A stretch of 64,000 nucleotides of DNA, from positions 1 to 64,000 of the forward strand of contig NZ_JBHSBI010000009.1 of assembly GCF_042650645.1 (NCBI RefSeq), given 5' to 3'. Positions 33,881 through 42,799 of the stretch are shown here, in pieces. The translations under genes and the position numbers were made by a program. This DNA comes from Nonomuraea purpurea. Its GTDB lineage: Bacteria > Actinomycetota > Actinomycetes > Streptosporangiales > Streptosporangiaceae. The notes beneath the pieces are model-generated. The model ran no database searches. It worked only from the letters and a program-made list of their open reading frames with translations, and had not been told where the DNA came from. Position 1 is the first letter of the stretch. Each line of letters starts with the position of its first letter.

Positions 33881-33897
33881 TCTGACTAGACAACTAG
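33881..33897 (-). promoter_or_regulatory. HutC/GntR operator, site 1 (importer operon)
   Basis: On the minus strand it reads CTAGTTGTCTAGTCAGA. The half-palindrome TTGTCTAG matches sites 2 and 3; the GT-N-TA-N-AC core is degenerate here (GTCTAGTC). Its position between promoter and start codon implies repression. Confidence 0.7.
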
Positions 33898-33987
33898 CCT
33901 TATCGTGGTTTCGGGTCAGTCTGAGGTGCCGTCGGCGGGCGCGTCAAGGGGTTGACACATCTCCGTAATTCCGTCGAAACTTCTAAA

Positions 33988-34004
33988 TCAGTCTAGACAA
34001 CCAG
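33988..34004 (-). promoter_or_regulatory. HutC/GntR operator, site 2 (ThDP operon)
   Basis: Reads CTGGTTGTCTAGACTGA on the minus strand, with the perfect GntR/HutC core GTCTAGAC. It lies 22 nt upstream of the ThDP enzyme start, in the same 160-bp divergent region as site 1. Confidence 0.75.
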
Positions 34005-34025
34005 ACAGAATGGATTTCGATCTTC

Positions 34026-35708
34026 ATGGCTGACAAGATCACCGGTGGTGAACTCGTTGTCCGGCTCCTGGTGTCCCTGGGCGTCCGGCACGTGTTCGGC
34101 GTGCCGGGCGGGCAGACGCTCGCGATCACCGACGCGATCCTCGACACCCCGGAGGTGGACTTCGTGACCGCGCGCCATGAAGGCGGCGCCGCGGTCATGG
34201 CCGACGCCTACGGCCGGCTCACCGGCACCCCGGGCGTGTGCCTGGCCACCACGGGACCGGGCGCGACGAACCTGATCACCGGCGTCGGCGGCGCGCTGCG
34301 CGACTCCAGCCCCGTCCTCGTGATCACCTGCAACAACAACGGCGAGAACATCGACAAGGACGACGCCCAGAACGCCGACCACATCTCGCTGTTCCGCCCC
34401 CTGGTCAAGCACGGCCGCCTGGTCGCCCACGCCTCCTCGCTCCGGCAGGCCATCGAGGAGGCATACGTGCGGGCCATGACGGGCAACCCCGGGCCCGTGC
34501 ACCTCGACTTCGCCCGCGACGTCATCGAATCCCTGGTGGACGAGCCTGCGGACGTGCCGCCCGCGCACCCGCTGCGCGACTGGGTCGGCCAGCGCCCACG
34601 CCCGGACGCCGCCGCCCTGGCCGCCGCCGCCGAGCGCATCGCCGCCGCCCGCCGTCCCGTGCTCTGGCTCGGCAACGGCTGCAACAGGTCAGGCGCGGGC
34701 CGGGCGGCGCTGGCCCTGGCCGAGGCGCGGCGCATCCCGGTCGTGACCACGTTCAACGGGATCGGCAGCGTGCCGACCACGCACCCGCTGGTCTTCGGCG
34801 CGCTCAGCCGCATGGGCACCAACCTGTCCACCCGCGTCGTCGCCGAATCCGACCTGGTCATCGCGGTCGGCAACAGCCTCAATGCCATCTCGACCAGCCG
34901 CTGGAGCCTGCCGCTGCCCGAGATCGTGCAGATCGACGTCGAGCCCGCCACCGTCGGCCGCTACTACGGTTCGCGCACGCTCGGCGTGATCGGCGACGCC
35001 AGGTTCACCCTCGAAGCCCTGGCGGAGGCACTCGACGGGCCCGTGCGGGCCGACGAGGAGTGGCTGGCCGCCCTGACCGAGGCGCGCACCCGCTGGTGGG
35101 ACGACGTCCCCGAGTCCGGCGGGCAGGCCGGGCTGTCACCCGCCGGCATCGTCCGCCGCCTGCGCGAGGTCGCCCCCGAGGGCACGCTGCTCCTCCCCGA
35201 CGCCGGCAATCCCGGCGTCTGGTCCTACCTGTGGGAGATCCGCGAGCCCGGCACGTACCTGAAGCCCGTCGGGTTCGGCAACATGGGCTTCTCGGTGCCC
35301 GCCGCGGTCGCCGCCGCCGTCACCGACCCTGACCGGCCGGTGCTGGTGCTGGTCGGCGACGGCTCGCTCGGCATGAGCCTGGCCGAGCTGGAGACTCTCG
35401 TCCGGGTCGGCGGCCGGGTCTGCGTGGTGGTGCTGAACGACGCCGGTTACGGCAACATCCGCCAGGAGCAGATCGTCAAGTACGGCCCCCGCACCATCGG
35501 CGTCGACTTCGGCCCCGCCGACTACGCCCAGGTCGCCGCCGGGCTCGGCCTGTCCGCCCAGCGCGTCACCGACCTGGACGAACTGGCCGCCAGGGTGAGT
35601 GAGACGCTGGCAGGGCGGACGCCCGCACTGTTCGACGTGCCGATCGACCCCGAGGTCAACGCGTGGACCTACCCGGCGTTCCGCAAGTACGAGCCTGAGG
35701 AGGGCTGA
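34026..35708 (+). CDS. ThDP-dependent enzyme, acetolactate-synthase-like
   Basis: 560 aa, ATG at 34026. The three POX/AHAS-fold domains are present. The pyrimidine domain opens HVFGVPGGQTLAITDAI and has the activating Glu in VTARHEGGAAVMADAYGR. The central domain spans ~190-330. The pyrophosphate domain has GDGSLGMSLAELETLVRVGGRVCVVVLNDAGYGN, the GDG-to-N thiamin/Mg motif. Compared with AHAS it lacks a regulatory-subunit gene, so it is more likely a catabolic carboligase, lyase or 2-oxo-acid decarboxylase. Sixty bases of it (34682-34741) are duplicated in the split hydratase gene. Confidence 0.88.
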   Translation: MADKITGGELVVRLLVSLGVRHVFGVPGGQTLAITDAILDTPEVDFVTARHEGGAAVMADAYGRLTGTPGVCLATTGPGATNLITGVGGALRDSSPVLVITCNNNGENIDKDDAQNADHISLFRPLVKHGRLVAHASSLRQAIEEAYVRAMTGNPGPVHLDFARDVIESLVDEPADVPPAHPLRDWVGQRPRPDAAALAAAAERIAAARRPVLWLGNGCNRSGAGRAALALAEARRIPVVTTFNGIGSVPTTHPLVFGALSRMGTNLSTRVVAESDLVIAVGNSLNAISTSRWSLPLPEIVQIDVEPATVGRYYGSRTLGVIGDARFTLEALAEALDGPVRADEEWLAALTEARTRWWDDVPESGGQAGLSPAGIVRRLREVAPEGTLLLPDAGNPGVWSYLWEIREPGTYLKPVGFGNMGFSVPAAVAAAVTDPDRPVLVLVGDGSLGMSLAELETLVRVGGRVCVVVLNDAGYGNIRQEQIVKYGPRTIGVDFGPADYAQVAAGLGLSAQRVTDLDELAARVSETLAGRTPALFDVPIDPEVNAWTYPAFRKYEPEEG

Positions 35709-35710
35709 GC

Positions 35711-36895
35711 TTGACCGCGAACACGCCGCTGGACGGCATCAGGGTGCTGGACCTGTCGAGGTTCATCGCCGGGCCGCTGTGCTGCCAGATCCTCGGCGAC
35801 ATGGGGGCGGAGGTCGTCAAGGTCGAGCGTCCCGGGGGCGAGGACGCCCGCAAGCACGCCCCCTTCCATCGGGGCCAGAGCGTCTACACCATGATCTACA
35901 ACCGCAACAAGCACGGCGCGACGCTCGACACCCGCCACCCGGCCGCCCGCGACCTGCTGGAGCGCCTGGTGCGGATCAGCGACGTGGTGGTGGAGAACTA
36001 CCGTCCCGGCACGATGGAGAAAATGGGGCTCGGCTACGAGCGGCTGCGGGAGTTGCGGCCCGACGTCGTCCTGGTGTCGATCTCGGGGTTCGGGCAGAGC
36101 GGGCCGCAGTCGGGGCGGGCGCTGTTCGACGCGATCGCCCAGGCCACGACCGGGCTGATGAGCGTGACGGGGACCGGCGAACCCACGCTGACCGGCACGT
36201 ACATCGCCGACTACGTCGCCGCCTACCACGGCGCGATGGGCGCGCTGCTGGCCCTGCTGCACCGCGAGCGCACAGGCGAGGGCCAGCACGTGGACGTGGC
36301 CTCGTTCGACGCGCTGTTCGCGGCGCTGGGCACCCGGCCGAGCGCATACGCGATGCTCGGCGAGACCAGGGGCCGCAACGGCTCGCGCGACCTGCTCACC
36401 GCGCCCGCCAACGTGTTCCCCGCCGCCGACGGCTTCGTCTACGTGCACGCCGGCACCGACCCGCTCTTCCCGCGCCTGTGCGCGGCCATGGGCCGTCCAG
36501 AACTGGCCGCCGACGAGCGCTTCCGGGGTGTGCCGGCCCGCATGGCGCACGTCGAGGAGCTGGAGAAGGCGGTCACCGAGTGGACCTCCACCCGCTCCTG
36601 CGAGGAGATCGCCGAGACGCTCACCGCCGCCGGCATCCCGTTCGGCAAGGTCGCCGAGATCCCGGAGGTCGTGGAGTCGCCGCAGGTCGCCGCGCGCGAC
36701 ATGCTGCTCGACGTCGAGCATCCCACGCTCGGCACGCTGAAGCTGCCCGGAATCCCGATCAAGCTCTCCGGCTCCCCCGGCGCGGTGCGCAAGCCGCCGC
36801 CCCTGGTGGGGGAGGACAACGCCTACGTCTACGGCGAACTGCTCGGCCTCGACGAGGCCGAGATCGAGCGGCTGCGTACGGAAGGCGCGATCTGA
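35711..36895 (+). CDS. Family III (CaiB/BaiF) CoA-transferase, first copy
   Basis: 394 aa from a TTG at 35711, two nt after the ThDP stop, with GAGGAGGG upstream. Family signature at the N-terminus (LDGIRVLDLSRFIAGPLCCQILGDMGAEVVKVERP), VVVENYRPGTMEKMGLGYERL, ISGFGQSGPQSGRALFDAIAQA, and the nucleophilic Asp in GTYIADYVAAYHG. It transfers CoA between two carboxylates. About 45-50% similar by eye to the second copy at 41533, suggesting sequential use on two acids. Confidence 0.92.
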   Translation: MTANTPLDGIRVLDLSRFIAGPLCCQILGDMGAEVVKVERPGGEDARKHAPFHRGQSVYTMIYNRNKHGATLDTRHPAARDLLERLVRISDVVVENYRPGTMEKMGLGYERLRELRPDVVLVSISGFGQSGPQSGRALFDAIAQATTGLMSVTGTGEPTLTGTYIADYVAAYHGAMGALLALLHRERTGEGQHVDVASFDALFAALGTRPSAYAMLGETRGRNGSRDLLTAPANVFPAADGFVYVHAGTDPLFPRLCAAMGRPELAADERFRGVPARMAHVEELEKAVTEWTSTRSCEEIAETLTAAGIPFGKVAEIPEVVESPQVAARDMLLDVEHPTLGTLKLPGIPIKLSGSPGAVRKPPPLVGEDNAYVYGELLGLDEAEIERLRTEGAI

Positions 36896-36929
36896 GCGGG
36901 ATGATGGTGGGCGTGAGCGAGGAGGTGGC

Positions 36930-37637
36930 GTGAGCCCGGTCCCCATGTACGAGGTCATCTACGGTGACCTGCTGTCCCAGATCAAGGCCGGCGCGCTGGC
37001 CCCGGGCGACCGGCTGCCCAGCGAGCCCACCCTCGCCTCGCAGTACGGCGTCAGCCGCATGACCGTGCGCCAGGCCCTTGACCAGCTCGAGGCCGAGCAC
37101 GTGGTGGTGCGCAGGCGCGGTTCCGGCACCTACGTGGCCCAGCCGTCCTCCACCTACCGCCGGATGAACCGGCTCGGCTCCTTCGGCGAGGAGATGGGCG
37201 TCTCGGAGGTGTCGACCGAGATGAAGTTCCAGGGCGCGGTGGTGGCTCCCGACGAGGTCCGGACCCGCCTGGGGCTCAAGCCCCGCCAGAAGGCGACCCG
37301 GCTGCTGCGGGTGCGGCTGGTGTCCGGCAGCCCGGCGGCCGTGCAGGAGTCCTGGCTGCCCTACTCCCTGGCGCCCCAGCTCGCCCGCGAGGAACTCGTC
37401 GGCGGCTCCCTCTACCGGACGCTGTTCGAACGGTGGGGGGTGAAGCTGAAGTGGGCAGAACAGACGATCTCGGCGGTGGCGGCAGACGCGGAACGGGCCG
37501 GGTGGCTGGGGGTGGCGCAGGGCAGCCCGCTCATCTGGATCACCCGGGTGGCCTTCGCCGACGACGGGACGCCGATCGAGCTGGCCCACAGCTGGACCAG
37601 GCCGGAGTTCCCGCTGCTGGCCCGGCTGGAGACATGA
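36930..37637 (+). CDS. GntR/HutC-subfamily regulator
   Basis: 235 aa, GTG at 36930 with GAGGAGG upstream. Winged helix ~5-75: YGDLLSQIKAGALAPGDRLPSEPTLASQYGVSRMTVRQALDQLE and RRRGSGTYVAQP. Residues ~85-230 form a UTRA ligand domain (RLLRVRLVSGSPAAVQESWLPYSLAPQL and PLIWITRVAFADDGTPIELAHSW). It is the only regulator inside the 30-44.6 kb island. HutC proteins bind GT-N-TA-N-AC palindromes, exactly the core at 33988 and 39193. Overlaps the kinase start by 4 nt. Confidence 0.93.
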   Translation: MSPVPMYEVIYGDLLSQIKAGALAPGDRLPSEPTLASQYGVSRMTVRQALDQLEAEHVVVRRRGSGTYVAQPSSTYRRMNRLGSFGEEMGVSEVSTEMKFQGAVVAPDEVRTRLGLKPRQKATRLLRVRLVSGSPAAVQESWLPYSLAPQLAREELVGGSLYRTLFERWGVKLKWAEQTISAVAADAERAGWLGVAQGSPLIWITRVAFADDGTPIELAHSWTRPEFPLLARLET

Positions 37638-39136
37638 CCTGCGCCGCCGGGGAGGCGGTCGTGTGCGCGATCGACGTCGGGACGTCCGGGACCCGCGCGG
37701 CGATCGTCAGGCCGGACGGCACGATCGTGCGTGAGCTGCGCCGCGACCACCCGCCCGCCCCCGGTGGCGGATTCGACCCGGCCGGCCGCTGGCACGCGCT
37801 GGCGGCGCTGCTGCGGGAGCTCACCGCCGGCCGGGACGGGCGGCTGGTCGCGGCCGGGATCTCGGGCCACGTCGGCTGCGTGCTCACCGGCCGGGCGGGC
37901 GAGCCCGTGATCGAGGGCGCGAGCTGGTCCGACTCGCGCGGCATCGACCTCGTCCGCCGCGCCTGGGGTGACACGTCGGCGCGCGGTGGGCAAGAGGCCA
38001 CCAGGCGCGGCGGACAAAGCCGCCTGGAAAAGGCGCTGAGGGTCACCGGCAGGCCGGAGCCCAGCGGCGGCGCGGTGCCGCTGCTGGCCTGGCTGGCCGC
38101 GCGGCACCCCGAGGCCGTCCGGCGGGTCCGCTGGGCGCTCAGCCCCAAAGACGACCTGATCCTGCGCCTGACCGGCGTGGCCGCCACCGACGCGACCAGT
38201 GCCGCCTACACCCTGGGCTTCGACGTGGCGGCCCGCGACTGGGCCGCGGAGCTGATCGCCGCCGCGGGGGTGGACCCGGCCCTGTTCCCGCCCGTCCACG
38301 ACGCCTCGGACGTCGTCGGCACGGTCACCGCGCAGGCCGCCGCGGCCACGGGGCTGCCGTCAGGGCTGCCGGTCGTGGCGGGCGGCCCCGACGGCACCAC
38401 GGGGGCGGCGGCCGTGCTCGGCGCCAGAACCGACGTGATCGTGGACGTGGCGGGCACCACCGACGTGCTCAACCGGGTGCTGACCGACCCGGGCGGGGTG
38501 CCGGCGGGCGTCGCGGTGCTGAACCCGTACGTGCTGCCGGGCCACTGGTCGTGGGGCGGGCCGACCGGGATGACCGGCGGCGCGGTGGCCTACCTGCTGC
38601 GCCTGCTCGGCCTCGGCGAGCTGGCCGAGCCGTCTCTCACGGCGGCCATGGCGGCGCTGCCGCCGGGCAGCGACGGCCTGTCGGTGGTCCCGCTGATCAG
38701 CGGCGCGCGTTTCCCCGACTGGCGGCCCGCGGAACGCGGGGCGCTGTGGGGGCTGGACGAGCGCCACACGCCCGCGCACGTGCTGCGGGCGGCCCAGGAG
38801 GGCGCGGCCTACGTCGTCCGGGCCGGGCTCGACCGCATCGACCCGTCGGCGAGTCTGCCGGTGCTGCTGGCGGGCGGTGTGGCCCGCTCCGCCGACCTGT
38901 GCGGGCTGCGCGCCGACGTCACGGGCAGGCCCGTGCTGGCCACCGCGCGGCCCGACGCGAGCCTGCTCGGCGCGGCGCTGTTCGCCCTGGCCGGAGCCGG
39001 TGTGTACGCCGACGCGGCCGAGGCCCAGGCCCGTACGGCGGCGCCTGTGCGCCGCGTCGACCCCGACCCGGAGCGGACGGCCCGCTACGGCGAGCTCTAC
39101 GAGCGCTGGTTGCGGACCCGAGCGGCACTTCCGTAG
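37634..39136 (+). CDS. FGGY-family carbohydrate kinase
   Basis: 500 aa, ATG at 37634 (ATGA overlap). Actin-like ATPase fold: N-terminal phosphate-1 loop CAIDVGTSGTRAAIV, ISGHVGCVL, SWSDSRGIDLV, then VVAGGPDGTTGAAAVLGARTDVIVDVAGTTDVLN and the C-terminal VLLAGGVARSADLCGLRADVTGRPV adenosine site. Closest in layout to xylulokinase-like members. It phosphorylates the polyol or sugar presumably imported by the RbsABC-type system. Confidence 0.88.
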   Translation: MTCAAGEAVVCAIDVGTSGTRAAIVRPDGTIVRELRRDHPPAPGGGFDPAGRWHALAALLRELTAGRDGRLVAAGISGHVGCVLTGRAGEPVIEGASWSDSRGIDLVRRAWGDTSARGGQEATRRGGQSRLEKALRVTGRPEPSGGAVPLLAWLAARHPEAVRRVRWALSPKDDLILRLTGVAATDATSAAYTLGFDVAARDWAAELIAAAGVDPALFPPVHDASDVVGTVTAQAAAATGLPSGLPVVAGGPDGTTGAAAVLGARTDVIVDVAGTTDVLNRVLTDPGGVPAGVAVLNPYVLPGHWSWGGPTGMTGGAVAYLLRLLGLGELAEPSLTAAMAALPPGSDGLSVVPLISGARFPDWRPAERGALWGLDERHTPAHVLRAAQEGAAYVVRAGLDRIDPSASLPVLLAGGVARSADLCGLRADVTGRPVLATARPDASLLGAALFALAGAGVYADAAEAQARTAAPVRRVDPDPERTARYGELYERWLRTRAALP

Positions 39137-39149
39137 TTTTTCTACCCTA

Positions 39150-39177
39150 TTGACATGGGGTTTCGGTCAGGTAAATT
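39150..39177 (+). promoter_or_regulatory. Promoter of the transporter/MaoC/CoA-transferase operon
   Basis: TTGACA (39150-39155), 16-bp spacer, TAAATT (39172-39177), in a conspicuously AT-rich stretch after the kinase stop. GntR operator site 3 begins 15 nt downstream, in the leader. Confidence 0.7.
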
Positions 39178-39192
39178 ACTCCCTCATAGAGT

Positions 39193-39209
39193 CTAGTTGT
39201 CTAGACAGA
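39193..39209 (+). promoter_or_regulatory. HutC/GntR operator, site 3
   Basis: CTAGTTGTCTAGACAGA, sharing 13-15 of 17 positions with sites 1 and 2 and holding the core GTCTAGAC. It sits between promoter and coding start, so binding should block elongation or initiation. Confidence 0.78.
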
Positions 39210-39242
39210 CTGCAGGACAAGGCGCAACGGGAAAGAGGCGCG

Positions 39243-40568
39243 ATGGCCACCGACGCAGTTCCCCAAAACGCCCGCAGAGCGGCACTGGCCTCGCTCGTGG
39301 GCACCGCCATCGAGTGGTACGACTACTTCATCTTCGGTTCGGCGGCGGCGCTGGTCTTCGGCGACCTGTTCTTCCCCGGCACCAGCCCCATCGTCGGCAC
39401 GCTGTCCGCGTTCGCCGTCTTCGGCGTCGGCTTCCTGGCCCGCCCGCTCGGCGGCATCATCTTCGGCCACATGGGCGACCGGGTCGGAAGAAAACGCGCC
39501 CTGGTGATCACGCTGATGATCACCGGCCTGTCCACCACCGCGATCGGCCTGCTGCCCACCGCGGAGACCGTCGGGATCCTGGCGCCGATCCTGCTGGTGG
39601 CGCTCCGGCTCATCCAGGGCTTCGGCGTCGGCGGCGAGTGGGGCGGCGCGGCCCTGGTCGCGGTCGAGAGCGCGCCCGAGGGCAAACGGGGCCGCTACGG
39701 GGCCTTCCCGCAGATGGGCAACGCGATCGGCGTGGTGCTGTCCACCCTGGCCTTCGGCGCGGCCAGCGCGCTGCCCGACGAGCAGTTCAGGGCGTGGGGC
39801 TGGCGGCTGCCGTTCCTGGCGAGCCTGCTGCTCGTCGTGGTCGGCCTGGTGATCCGTCTGCGGCTGATGGAGACCCCGTCGTTCCAGCGCATCCGCGACA
39901 CCGCCCAGGTCGTGCGCTCGCCGCTGAAGGACGTGCTGGCCACGCACCGCCGCTCGCTGGTGCTGGCCACCGGCATGCGGATCTCCGAGAACGTCCTGGG
40001 CTACATCATCCTCACCTTCACCCTGTCCTACGCGACCCAGGAGATCGGCCTGGGCCGCTCCTCGGTGTTGTTCGCCACGGCGATCGCCGCGACCGTGGGC
40101 ATCGGCAGCACGTTCCTGTTCGGGGCGCTGTCGGACCGGGTGGGGCGCAAACCCGTGTTCCTGTTCGGGGCCGCGTTCACCGCCGTCATGGCCTTCCCGT
40201 TCTTCCTGATGCTCAACTCGGGCAGCGCCCTGCTCGTGCTGCTCGGCATCGTGGCCTACTACGCGATCGGCGTCGGCGCGCAGTACGGCATCGAACCCGC
40301 CTACTTCGCCGAGCTCTTCGACACCCGCGTGCGCTACAGCGGCATCTCGATCGCCTCGCAGGTCGCGGGCATCATCGCCGGCGGCCTCACCCCGACCGTC
40401 GCCACCGCGCTGCTGGCCTGGGCAGGCGGCCACTACTGGCCGGTCGCGCTCTACATCATCGGCGCCGCGGTCATCACCGCCGTCGCGATCGCGTGCGCCA
40501 AGGAGACGGCCGGGATCAGCCTCGACAACGTACGGACACCTGACAGCGTAGGGAGTTCCACCGTATGA
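39243..40568 (+). CDS. MHS-family MFS transporter (second)
   Basis: 441 aa, ATG at 39243. TM1 has GTAIEWYDYFIFGS; loop 2-3 has ARPLGGIIFGHMGDRVGRKRAL; TM4-5 have LIQGFGVGGEWGGAALVAVE; the central loop has LSDRVGRKPVF. Twelve predicted segments. MHS proteins move carboxylates and zwitterions with protons, so this may import an organic acid pathway substrate in parallel with the ABC system. Stop overlaps the next gene (ATGA at 40565). Confidence 0.92.
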   Translation: MATDAVPQNARRAALASLVGTAIEWYDYFIFGSAAALVFGDLFFPGTSPIVGTLSAFAVFGVGFLARPLGGIIFGHMGDRVGRKRALVITLMITGLSTTAIGLLPTAETVGILAPILLVALRLIQGFGVGGEWGGAALVAVESAPEGKRGRYGAFPQMGNAIGVVLSTLAFGAASALPDEQFRAWGWRLPFLASLLLVVVGLVIRLRLMETPSFQRIRDTAQVVRSPLKDVLATHRRSLVLATGMRISENVLGYIILTFTLSYATQEIGLGRSSVLFATAIAATVGIGSTFLFGALSDRVGRKPVFLFGAAFTAVMAFPFFLMLNSGSALLVLLGIVAYYAIGVGAQYGIEPAYFAELFDTRVRYSGISIASQVAGIIAGGLTPTVATALLAWAGGHYWPVALYIIGAAVITAVAIACAKETAGISLDNVRTPDSVGSSTV

Positions 40569-41536
40569 CCATCACCTCTCCGGCCCTGCCCGGGGCAGGC
40601 AAGAAGGAAGCCCGCTACGAGCTGGTCGAGATCCCCGAGCCGCTCGGCCCGGTGCGGGTCGTGCTCGACGAGGCCAAGATCCGCTCGTACGCGTTCAGCC
40701 AGGACGACTACGGCTCGTGGTACTTCGGCCCCTCGCCCTTCGGCGGCCCGGTCGCGCACCCGCTGGCGCTGGCCAACGACCTGCTGTTCCTGTTCTACGA
40801 CAAGTACGACGGCAACACCGCCCAGGGCCTGCACACCCACGAGCGGCTCGACTTCCACAACCCGGCCTTCGCGGGCGAGCAGGTCACGGTCACCGGCGCC
40901 TACGTCGAGAAGTACGAGCGGCGCGGCAACGGCTACGTCGTGCTCGAAGCCGAGGCCAGAGGCGAGGACGGGCGGCTGCTGGTGAGCCACCGGGGCGTGG
41001 AGATCATGCGCGTCGTGGCGGGCAACGTCGTCGGGCGCGGCAGCGCCACGCCGGGCGGGCGCAGGGTCGGCGGGCAGGCGCGTGCGGACCTGCCGGTCGC
41101 CGCCCGCGCCGCGCACGGGCTGGAGCGGCTGGCCCCGCTGCCGCCGCTGGCCAAGCGCTTCACCCAGGACCAGATGAACGTCTTCTCCTGGGCCGGGCAG
41201 CACTACTCCAACGTGCACACCAGCATCCGGCGGGCCGCCGATTCCGGGCTGGACCGCACGATCATCCAGGCCCAGCAGCAGACGGGGCTCATCACGCGGG
41301 CGATGACGGAGTTCTTCGGGGCGTCCTGGTTCACCACCGGCCGGCTCGACCTGCGCTTCGTCGCGCCGGCGTACTGCGGGGACACGCTGACCGTGCGCGG
41401 CGCGGTCCTGGAGGAGAGCGACGGGCGGCTGGAGCTGGAGGTCTGGGTGGACAAGGACGGCGGCGGCAGGACCGCGCTGGGCTGGGCGAGCGCCGCGATC
41501 GACGGCGGCGCCGAGCGTCCGGAGCAAGTTCTGTGA
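40565..41536 (+). CDS. MaoC/HTD2-like double-hotdog enoyl-CoA hydratase
   Basis: 323 aa. The N-terminal hotdog (~20-165) carries SQDDYGSWYFGPSPFGGPVAHPLALANDL and ERLDFHNPAFAGEQVTVTGAYVEKYERRG. The C-terminal hotdog (~195-310) carries FSWAGQHYSNVHTSIRRAADSG and ends with LDLRFVAPAYCGDTLTVRGAVL. The R-hydratase motif normally reads GDxNPxH; here GQHYSNVH keeps the His while the Asp position is altered. Mesaconyl-C4-CoA hydratase and HTD2-like proteins share this architecture. Paralogue of the split gene at 29904; this copy is intact. Confidence 0.87.
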   Translation: MTITSPALPGAGKKEARYELVEIPEPLGPVRVVLDEAKIRSYAFSQDDYGSWYFGPSPFGGPVAHPLALANDLLFLFYDKYDGNTAQGLHTHERLDFHNPAFAGEQVTVTGAYVEKYERRGNGYVVLEAEARGEDGRLLVSHRGVEIMRVVAGNVVGRGSATPGGRRVGGQARADLPVAARAAHGLERLAPLPPLAKRFTQDQMNVFSWAGQHYSNVHTSIRRAADSGLDRTIIQAQQQTGLITRAMTEFFGASWFTTGRLDLRFVAPAYCGDTLTVRGAVLEESDGRLELEVWVDKDGGGRTALGWASAAIDGGAERPEQVL

Positions 41537-42678
41537 GCGGGCCCTTGGAAGGGCTGCGGGTGCTGGACCTGTCGCGGTTCATCGCCGGGCCGTACTGCGC
41601 GATGCTGCTCGGCGACCTCGGCGCGGACGTCGTCAAGGCCGAGAAGCCCGGCACCGGCGAGGAGGCCAGGCTGATGCGCCCGCGCGCCGGCGATGAGAGC
41701 TTCTACCTGCTGGCCTTCAACCGCAACAAACGCGGCATCACCGTGGACTTCCGCGACCAGGACGACCAGCGGCTGCTGGCCCGTCTCGCCGAGCGCGCCG
41801 ATGTGCTGGTGGAGAACTTCCGGCCGGGCACGCTGGAGAAGATGGGCCTGGCCCCGGACGAGCTGCTGCGGCGCAACCCCGGCCTGATCGTGGCCCGCTG
41901 CTCCGGCTTCGGCCAGGACGGCCCGCAGGCCGGGCGCACAGGGTTCGACGCGATCGCCCAGGCGGAGTCGGGGCTGATGAGCATCTCCGGCGAGCCGGGC
42001 GACAAGCCGATGTTGTCGGGCACGTTCATGGTGGACTACTCGGCCGGCATGCAGCTCACGATCGGCGTCCTGGCCGCGCTCGCCGACCGGCGGCGCACGG
42101 GCAGGGGGCAGGTCGTGGACGTGGCGCTGCTCGACACCGCGTTCTCGCTGATGATGACCTCGGCCACCGAATACCTGATGCGCGGCGAGGAGACCGGCCA
42201 GGTCGGCAACCGCGACAGGTACGGCGCTCCCGGCAACACCTACCGCAGCGCCGACGGGTGGGTGCACGTCGTGGGCGGCAGCGACGCCCACTTCCCCCGG
42301 CTGCTGGCCGCCATGGGCCGTCCCGAACTGGCCGATGATCCGCGTTTCCGCACGCTGGAGGACCGGCTGGCCAACCGGGACGCCATCGACGCGATCGTGG
42401 GCGAGTGGACGGCGGGGCTGTCCTGCGACAAGCTCGTCGCGGTGCTGGAGGCGGCGGGCGTGCCGTGCGGCCGGGTCAACGGCGTGGCGGGGGCCGTGGG
42501 CCATCCGCAACTGCGCCACCGCGAGATGGTCGCCGAGGTCGAGCACCCGGCGCTGGGCCCCGTGCCGCTGCCCGGCGTGACCGTGAAACTGTCCAGGACG
42601 CCGGGCGCCGTCCGCCTGCCGCCGCCCCGGCTGGGTGAGCACACGGACGAGGTGCTGGCCGACTGGCTGGAGGCTTGA
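41533..42678 (+). CDS. Family III (CaiB/BaiF) CoA-transferase, second copy
   Basis: 381 aa from a GTG at 41533 overlapping the hydratase stop (GTGA). LEGLRVLDLSRFIAGPYCAMLLGDLGADVVKAEKP, VLVENFRPGTLEKMGLAPDEL, CSGFGQDGPQAGRTGFDAIAQAESG and the catalytic Asp in FMVDYSAGMQ. With the preceding hydratase it forms a CoA-activation and hydration pair. Mesaconyl-CoA C1-C4 transferase is one known member of the family, which makes a C5-dicarboxylate route conceivable. Confidence 0.92.
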   Translation: MSGPLEGLRVLDLSRFIAGPYCAMLLGDLGADVVKAEKPGTGEEARLMRPRAGDESFYLLAFNRNKRGITVDFRDQDDQRLLARLAERADVLVENFRPGTLEKMGLAPDELLRRNPGLIVARCSGFGQDGPQAGRTGFDAIAQAESGLMSISGEPGDKPMLSGTFMVDYSAGMQLTIGVLAALADRRRTGRGQVVDVALLDTAFSLMMTSATEYLMRGEETGQVGNRDRYGAPGNTYRSADGWVHVVGGSDAHFPRLLAAMGRPELADDPRFRTLEDRLANRDAIDAIVGEWTAGLSCDKLVAVLEAAGVPCGRVNGVAGAVGHPQLRHREMVAEVEHPALGPVPLPGVTVKLSRTPGAVRLPPPRLGEHTDEVLADWLEA

Positions 42679-42692
42679 CACCCTAACCAACC

Positions 42693-42704
42693 AAGCGCAT
42701 GCTT
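42693..42704. promoter_or_regulatory. Operator-like AAGC-N4-GCTT in the flavoprotein leader
   Basis: The 121-bp gap before the KstD-like gene contains AAGCGCATGCTT within ACCAAGCGCATGCTTCG, the style of TetR sites controlling acyl-CoA genes in actinomycetes. Assigned on pattern only. Confidence 0.35.
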
Positions 42705-42799
42705 CGTGAGGCGAGGGGCCGCGCGACTCGCCGTCCGCTTTCGCACGGCCGTGGCGTCAGGCGCGAGGCGCCATGGCCGCTTCCCGAAGGGATCGCCTC

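Noticed and set aside
34026..35708. Biosynthetic acetolactate synthase (ilvB)
   Set aside because: No regulatory subunit or ilv genes are adjacent, and the gene lies in a catabolic operon under a HutC operator, so a biosynthetic role is not supported.
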